Shown here: positions 59,704-64,000 of the stretch, one piece after another | Numbering within the stretch: the stretch's first letter is position 1 | Layout: every line of letters starts with the position of its first letter | Source: Brevibacillus reuszeri | GTDB lineage: Bacteria > Bacillota > Bacilli > Brevibacillales > Brevibacillaceae | DNA length: 64,000 nucleotides | Direction: 5' to 3' | Assembly (NCBI RefSeq): GCF_001187725.1 | Contig: NZ_LGIQ01000005.1 | Location: forward strand, 50,759-114,758 | Program-made: the position numbers and the translations under genes | The notes under the pieces: generated by a model | Database searches by the model: none | What the model was told of the DNA's origin: nothing | Seen by the model: the letters and a program-made list of their open reading frames with translations, nothing else

Positions 59704-61555
59704 ATGGGTGTTGATGACATCGTTGGCAGGCAGTGTATCAACCCTTTTTCTCATTTTGCTTAAGGCCAGGCTGGCGGGAAAATACGGGGGACGATGGTAT
59801 TATGGCGCCTGCTTATCGTCACTGCTGCTATTTATTTTACCTCTCCAATTCCCTGTGCCAGCTCTGCCTTCCCATTCCATGACTTTTGAAAAGAACGTCG
59901 TCGAAGACAGTGCTAAAGGAGCGGTAGTCCAGATAGACGAGATGATCCCCGGGCAACCAGCGAATCCACTGGCCAAAGTGAATGAAGGGTACGGCAGTCT
60001 AAGTCTTGGCATAGATCAATGGCTACTGAGCCTATGGGCGTGCGGGTTTATCGTTACGTTGTGTCGATACCTGCTTGGGTATTTCCTGTATAAACGAAAA
60101 GTATTGCGGGAGCACAAATGGATTGGCAAAGTGGAAAAGCTGGATGTAGTGGTTTGCGGCAAAGTGTCTTCGCCTATGCTGATCGGATTCTGGAAGCCGA
60201 AAATCGTCATGCCAAACGTAAAAATAGACCGAACCGATTACAAAATGGCGGTACGGCATGAATGGATTCACTACAGACAAAAGGATGCTTGGTTTAAGCT
60301 TTTGGCTGTATGCATCAATAGCGTGCATTGGTTTAATCCATTTTCTTATATGGCTTTGGCGAATGTGGGAGAAGCCTGCGAATATGCTGTAGATGAAAAA
60401 ATGACGCAACATATGAAGGCAGTCGAGAAAAAACGCTACAGTGAGATGATTTTACAATTTGCTGCCAATACTTCACCTGCGCTAAACAATCATTTGGTTG
60501 ACCATAAAAAGCTGCTGATCAGGAGGTTTCGGCTCATTATGAAGAAAAATTCAGGAAGTGACAAAGCGTTCTCAGGTATCCTGCTAGCCGTCATGATAGG
60601 GACTGCTTCTGTCTTCACCTCTTCTGTTGTGTTTGCAGAAGCACCAAAACCGCTTACAGAATATAGCGGTGGAATCACAACCTACTACAATACAGCGCAG
60701 ACACTTGAACAAAATGTGCAAAGCACGCTAGGCATTCCCTCTCCGACAGAGAAGACGCGAGTTGTAGTCAAATGGAAGGATTTATATATCGATAAGGAAG
60801 GGCGAAAAATAGATTATTTCAATCGCACAGAGCCTGCGTATAAGGTAGAGATCAAATGGCAGGACAAAGGATCGGCTGTTGCCAGCATGACAAACAAAAC
60901 GATGTCCATCGGGGGGCAGGCTGTGACGGTTGCTTTCGGGGATAAAGCAGTCGCCTACAAGGATGATCCTGTCATCGAAAAAATGATCGGGAGCCAGATC
61001 TTGTTTGAGATGAACTACCAAACCACTGATCGTCGTTTCATGTATGACCATAAGGCTTTCATGAATGAGCTGGTCAAGCGAGGAGCCTATGTAATTGAAG
61101 AGGTTGTGGCACCGCAGCAATTTGCGTATGAGTTCAGGCAAACAAAAGGTGGAGGACAGGCAGGTGCAAAACCGCTAACAGCTTATGACAAGGTGGAAGG
61201 GCAAGCTCCTATTTTCAAAGGGAACGTGTTGCTCCCTAAACAGCTAGATGACAACGACGGAAGCAAGGGACTGCAGATCGGCCATTCCTTTGTCTTGAAG
61301 CCAGGAGAAACAGTAGCGATTGATCTAAAAGAAACCACAGATAAGACCCCAACAATCAGCCTGGCTATTCTGGATGAAACAACAGGTGAGATGACGTACT
61401 GGTATCCGGCGGCAGCAAGTGGTTACCGCTTCATTTTTACACCGGGTCAAAATGGCGTGAACCATACTTATCAAATCATCGCTAGTGGAGAACAGCAGGA
61501 TACTGTCAAAATGGAGGTTTTTACGTATCAGCTGAAAACCGAAACAGCGAAGTAA
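59696..61555 (+). CDS. M56 family (BlaR1-like) membrane metallopeptidase sensor
   Basis: This 619-aa protein has membrane segments near residues 1-25, 35-52 and 105-125, a cytosolic zinc-protease domain with HEWIH (about 188-192) and the following glutamate region GEACEYAVDEK, and another membrane segment near 290-315. An extracellular part of about 300 residues follows that is not a penicillin-binding domain. It therefore senses something other than beta-lactams, perhaps the cell envelope. The gene overlaps the BlaI-type gene by eight bases. The extracellular part resembles no family I recognise. Confidence 0.87.
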   Translation: MIKWVLMTSLAGSVSTLFLILLKARLAGKYGGRWYYGACLSSLLLFILPLQFPVPALPSHSMTFEKNVVEDSAKGAVVQIDEMIPGQPANPLAKVNEGYGSLSLGIDQWLLSLWACGFIVTLCRYLLGYFLYKRKVLREHKWIGKVEKLDVVVCGKVSSPMLIGFWKPKIVMPNVKIDRTDYKMAVRHEWIHYRQKDAWFKLLAVCINSVHWFNPFSYMALANVGEACEYAVDEKMTQHMKAVEKKRYSEMILQFAANTSPALNNHLVDHKKLLIRRFRLIMKKNSGSDKAFSGILLAVMIGTASVFTSSVVFAEAPKPLTEYSGGITTYYNTAQTLEQNVQSTLGIPSPTEKTRVVVKWKDLYIDKEGRKIDYFNRTEPAYKVEIKWQDKGSAVASMTNKTMSIGGQAVTVAFGDKAVAYKDDPVIEKMIGSQILFEMNYQTTDRRFMYDHKAFMNELVKRGAYVIEEVVAPQQFAYEFRQTKGGGQAGAKPLTAYDKVEGQAPIFKGNVLLPKQLDDNDGSKGLQIGHSFVLKPGETVAIDLKETTDKTPTISLAILDETTGEMTYWYPAAASGYRFIFTPGQNGVNHTYQIIASGEQQDTVKMEVFTYQLKTETAK

Positions 61556-61599
61556 CGAGTGAGCAATCGAATGAGGTATGAATGACAGGCGAAGCGAAG

Positions 61600-61638
61600 T
61601 CCCAGACGAGTATGAAAGTACTTGTTTGGGATTTTTTT
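61600..61638 (+). terminator. Terminator of the BlaI/M56 operon
   Basis: TCCCAGACGAGTA and TACTTGTTTGGGA pair with G-U pairs and are followed by seven T. It belongs to the same hairpin family as those in the toxin array. Confidence 0.88.
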
Positions 61639-61652
61639 GTGCAATACCACTG

Positions 61653-61760
61653 TGGTGAGGGAGAAGGCAGTCCCCATGCGTTTTACAAGAGGCTCGGCTT
61701 TACACCCAACGGAGATACGTTCTGAGATCAAATATTACTAGCGAGGAAAGAACCCCTAAG
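61653..61760 (+). pseudogene. Remnant of a GNAT acetyltransferase C-terminus
   Basis: The frame reads GEGSPHAFYKRLGFTPNGDTF, a stop, then DQILLARKEP. This is the typical end of GNAT acetyltransferases (AFYKxLGFxPxG). No N-terminal part is present. The following 60 bases also contain a short open tail (SLSQAEELAEWLGGQPRRR) of unknown origin. Confidence 0.55.
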
Positions 61761-61859
61761 TGAAGTAAGCAGTTACCATTACATCATTGTCTCAGGCAGA
61801 AGAATTGGCTGAATGGTTAGGGGGACAGCCGAGGCGCAGATAAATTTCCATCATTATAA

Positions 61860-61912
61860 ACAAAAAAGCAGGAGCCCACCCGACTCAATCTGAAGCGGAT
61901 GAGGTATCCTAC
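61860..61912 (-). terminator. Probable terminator of the TauE/SafE gene
   Basis: On the minus strand AGTAGGA and TCCTGCT are outer arms with inner CCG/CGG pairing, followed by six T, shortly after the stop codon. Confidence 0.6.
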
Positions 61913-61923
61913 TCTTTTCCTGT

Positions 61924-62697
61924 TCAAATCTGAATAATCTTGATGCCGCTAATAATAATGACAACAGAAATGACGCATTTGAGCCAGATTGTCGGTACTT
62001 TGCAGGAGAGCATGCTACCCGCCAGTACACCAGGAACTGAACCGAGCAAGAGCTGGATGACGGTGAAAAAATCAACACTCCCAAAGCTCATATGGGTAAG
62101 TCCTGCTGCACTGGTGAGAAAGAAGGCGTGGGCAATGTCGGTTCCGACGACTTCTTTTCCAGAAAGCGTGAAAAAATGCATCAGTGCAATGGCAAATAGT
62201 GAGCCGCTGCCAATCGAAGTTAATCCGACGAGAAACCCGAGTATGGCTCCAATGATAATCAGCACAGAACGCTTTTGGATGATCGGCATTTGCTGCCAGT
62301 GATTTAGCTGCGGATGCTTTCGGTCTAAAAGGCTTTTGACCAGCATGGCGATCGGAATCAAGATCAAGGCAAAGCCAAGAATCTGTTTAAAAATCTGATC
62401 GGCGCCGGCTACGTGCAGATGAATCCAGTTCATGACATGGACAGCGGCGATAGCGCTTGGAATACTGCCAAGAGCCAGATAAATAACGATGGGAAAATGA
62501 ACGGTTTTTTGGCGCCAGTGCTGCAAGGTGCCAAATATTTTGGTGATGGAATTATATACGAGATCGGTCCCTACAGCTACGGTAGGTGAAATGCCCAAGA
62601 AAATCAGAATAGGGGTTAAAAGCGCCGCTCCGCCTACTCCGGTAAGGCCGACGAGAAAGCCTACCAAGAGACCAACAATCGTTAAATGAAAGTCCAT
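61924..62697 (-). CDS. TauE/SafE family sulfite exporter-like permease
   Basis: The protein has 257 aa from the ATG at 62697, behind AGAGGA; an upstream TTG would add eight unsupported residues. It has eight hydrophobic segments and the two family repeats GFLVGLTGVGGAALLTPIL and GFLVGLTSIGSGSLFAIAL. The family exports sulfite, sulfoacetate or related organosulfur anions; the substrate here is unknown. Single gene. Confidence 0.9.
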   Translation of the reverse strand: MDFHLTIVGLLVGFLVGLTGVGGAALLTPILIFLGISPTVAVGTDLVYNSITKIFGTLQHWRQKTVHFPIVIYLALGSIPSAIAAVHVMNWIHLHVAGADQIFKQILGFALILIPIAMLVKSLLDRKHPQLNHWQQMPIIQKRSVLIIIGAILGFLVGLTSIGSGSLFAIALMHFFTLSGKEVVGTDIAHAFFLTSAAGLTHMSFGSVDFFTVIQLLLGSVPGVLAGSMLSCKVPTIWLKCVISVVIIISGIKIIQI

Positions 62698-62811
62698 CCA
62701 GCAACATCCTCTGTCACTCAAGAATGAAAAGCCTACTGATAAAAAAACCTCAACCGAGGCCTGCTCAAGGATGAGCGACCGCGTTTTAGCGGAAAGTTTT
62801 TATGCGCTCCA

Positions 62812-62841
62812 GAATTCATAAGCGTTCGCGCTTATAAATTC
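62812..62841. promoter_or_regulatory. Stem-loop with TTCG loop upstream of the rok-like gene
   Basis: GAATTCATAAGCG and CGCTTATAAATTC pair in 12 of 13 positions around a TTCG loop, 135 bases before the rok-like start. No T run follows, so it is more likely an operator or RNA stabiliser than a terminator. Confidence 0.45.
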
Positions 62842-62975
62842 TTATACGTTAAGATAAGCGATTGCCCATTGTTCGTGCGCCTAATTTTCCTCATTTTCAA
62901 GTTGATGGAATTATATTATCATTAGTGATAATTCCACGAATTCTACTTTTATCGCAAAGGGGAAAACATAAGGCG

Positions 62976-63446
62976 ATGTTTAACGAGCGGAAAGCATTGC
63001 AAATGACATTACAGGCCTTACTGGAGCAGCGAATGGTGCTGCGCCGACAATATGTGGACCAGGACAAGCAGCTTGGCGCTGACATCAAGCAGATTTTAAG
63101 TCGAATTCGGGAGATGGACGCCCAGGAAGGAATTGAGGAAGACGAGTACACGCAAGAGGTAGCTACTACAACTGAGGAAGCACCTGATGAATTGACGAAG
63201 CGAATGAAAGTAAGAAAAGCACATGTTCGTCATGACTATTTGGAGGTAGCCAAGCAGATTAATAGCTTACTACGGGAAACGATGTCCCCCATGTCTCTTG
63301 TGGAGCTCTGTGATGAGTTGAAACGCAGGCATGCTGTGGAGTTTGCGAGCCCGTATATCGGTGTACAAAAATCACTTAAATACTTACCGCAGGTCAAAGT
63401 GGAAAAGGACGGAAGAAAGCTGATTTTCTCACTGCCTGCGGAATAA
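62976..63446 (+). CDS. rok: Rok-like nucleoid-associated repressor
   Basis: The protein has 156 aa from the ATG at 62976. The beginning MFNERKALQMTLQALLEQR and the coiled-coil to about residue 50 match the oligomerisation domain of Bacillus Rok, which silences AT-rich acquired DNA. A charged linker (50-80) and a C-terminal winged-helix region (about 80-150, EVAKQINSLLRETMSPMSLVELCDELKRR) follow, as in Rok. The identification rests on the N-terminal match and layout. A perfect bidirectional terminator follows. Confidence 0.75.
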   Translation: MFNERKALQMTLQALLEQRMVLRRQYVDQDKQLGADIKQILSRIREMDAQEGIEEDEYTQEVATTTEEAPDELTKRMKVRKAHVRHDYLEVAKQINSLLRETMSPMSLVELCDELKRRHAVEFASPYIGVQKSLKYLPQVKVEKDGRKLIFSLPAE

Positions 63447-63482
63447 AAAAAGGCGATCGTGCTTAAGCACGTCGCCTTTTTT
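63445..63482. terminator. Bidirectional terminator between rok and dps
   Basis: AAAAAAGGCGA and TCGCCTTTTTT flank CGTGCTTAAGCACG, giving an almost perfect hairpin with T runs on both strands. Confidence 0.95.
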
Positions 63483-63525
63483 ACAGAATCAGAAGCATCT
63501 CTGTGTCAAAGTCGTTGCCACGATG

Positions 63526-63960
63526 TTATTGCAAAAAGGCTTGCAGCATCCAGACGTGTTTTTCCAGACCACTGCGAATGGCAAGGAGCATGTCCGCCGT
63601 AGCTTCATCGCCAGTTTGATCAGCAGCTTCCATGGCAAGCTTTGTTTCCTCCAAAAGGATGGCAAAGTCACGGACAACTGTTTCGACCATCTGTTCGGCA
63701 CTTTCATTTCCCTGTGCCTCGGCAATACTTGCGGTTTGCAGACAAGCGCCAAGTGTCGCGACAGGCTTGCCACCGATGCTGAGGACTCGTTCTGCCAGTG
63801 TGTCGATATGACCTGCTGCTTCTGTGTACAGCTCCTCGAATTTTTGATGCAGGGTGAAAAAGTGAGGACCTTTTACATTCCAGTGGAAATTGTGCAGCTT
63901 TGTATAAAGGACAGTCCAGTTTGCTACTTGTTTATTTAAGAGGTTAGTTACAGTTGCCAT
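63526..63960 (-). CDS. dps: Dps family DNA-protection ferritin
   Basis: This 144-aa protein forms the twelve-subunit mini-ferritin that oxidises and stores iron and protects DNA. The intersubunit ferroxidase ligands are in [13 protein letters not shown] and [19 protein letters not shown]. Length is normal. AAAGGAGAG precedes the ATG. The 40 bases upstream to the window end contain an AT-rich ATAATAGTTATTA that could be part of a PerR-like site, but the evidence is weak. Confidence 0.93.
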   Translation of the reverse strand: MATVTNLLNKQVANWTVLYTKLHNFHWNVKGPHFFTLHQKFEELYTEAAGHIDTLAERVLSIGGKPVATLGACLQTASIAEAQGNESAEQMVETVVRDFAILLEETKLAMEAADQTGDEATADMLLAIRSGLEKHVWMLQAFLQ

Positions 63961-64000
63961 AATAGAATCTCTCCTTTTTAATAACTATTATTTATTTATA

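Noticed and set aside
63961..64000. PerR box upstream of dps
   Set aside because: The AT-rich sequence only loosely fits the PerR consensus and the window ends there.

Overview
The window looks like a chromosome segment of a low-to-mid GC Gram-positive spore-former of the Brevibacillus/Paenibacillaceae type. The reasons are strong AGGAGG-type ribosome binding sites with GTG and TTG starts, a T-box leader, a lysine riboswitch, ABC-F antibiotic ATPase control by attenuation, Bacillus-style alaRT and cidABR sets, a Rok-like nucleoid protein and secreted YD-repeat (RHS) proteins. Species assignment is inference.

Left backbone (1-25.8 kb): end of a hydroxy-acid dehydrogenase with a CoA-transferase; a PAS-GGDEF-EAL protein; mntH with a palindromic operator; an ABC-F ATPase behind a promoter, a 27-aa leader peptide and an intrinsic terminator; a DMT exporter; an NAD-salvage operon (NrtR-like regulator, nicotinamidase, NadD-like enzyme) with an operator over its promoter; ppx-ppk; a T-box-controlled alaR-alaT operon; cidAB with divergent cidR; a TolC-like secreted protein behind a Fur box; a lysine-riboswitch permease; DinB, CGNR and hydrolase genes; and an XRE-ImmA-S24-like regulatory set.

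Accessory island (about 26-56 kb): a secreted PPC-domain protein and a 1819-aa RHS protein start an array of C-terminal toxin tips and immunity genes. One full RHS gene with its immunity gene is followed by two intact displaced tips, three decayed tips and seven more candidate immunity genes. The array is split by two mobile elements, A (about 33.8-39.06 kb) and B (about 40.3-49.88 kb). Each carries replication and regulatory cargo (A: MrpR-like integrase-fold repressor and gene-II-type Rep; B: DUF3987 primase/helicase and XRE regulator). Each ends with the same two-gene module, a short serine recombinase and an IS110-type DEDD transposase. Both right ends stop at the same point of the RHS core, just before the codons for DTYKG. 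Upstream of the element B transposase lie two paralogous hairpins with compensatory base changes, a candidate bridge RNA. Island DNA is visibly more AT-rich in the toxin tips and cargo than in the backbone.

Right backbone (56.4-64 kb): MBOAT acyltransferase and DHHW protein for polysaccharide O-acylation, a BlaI/M56 sensor pair under a BlaI-type operator, a TauE/SafE permease, a Rok-like protein and Dps.
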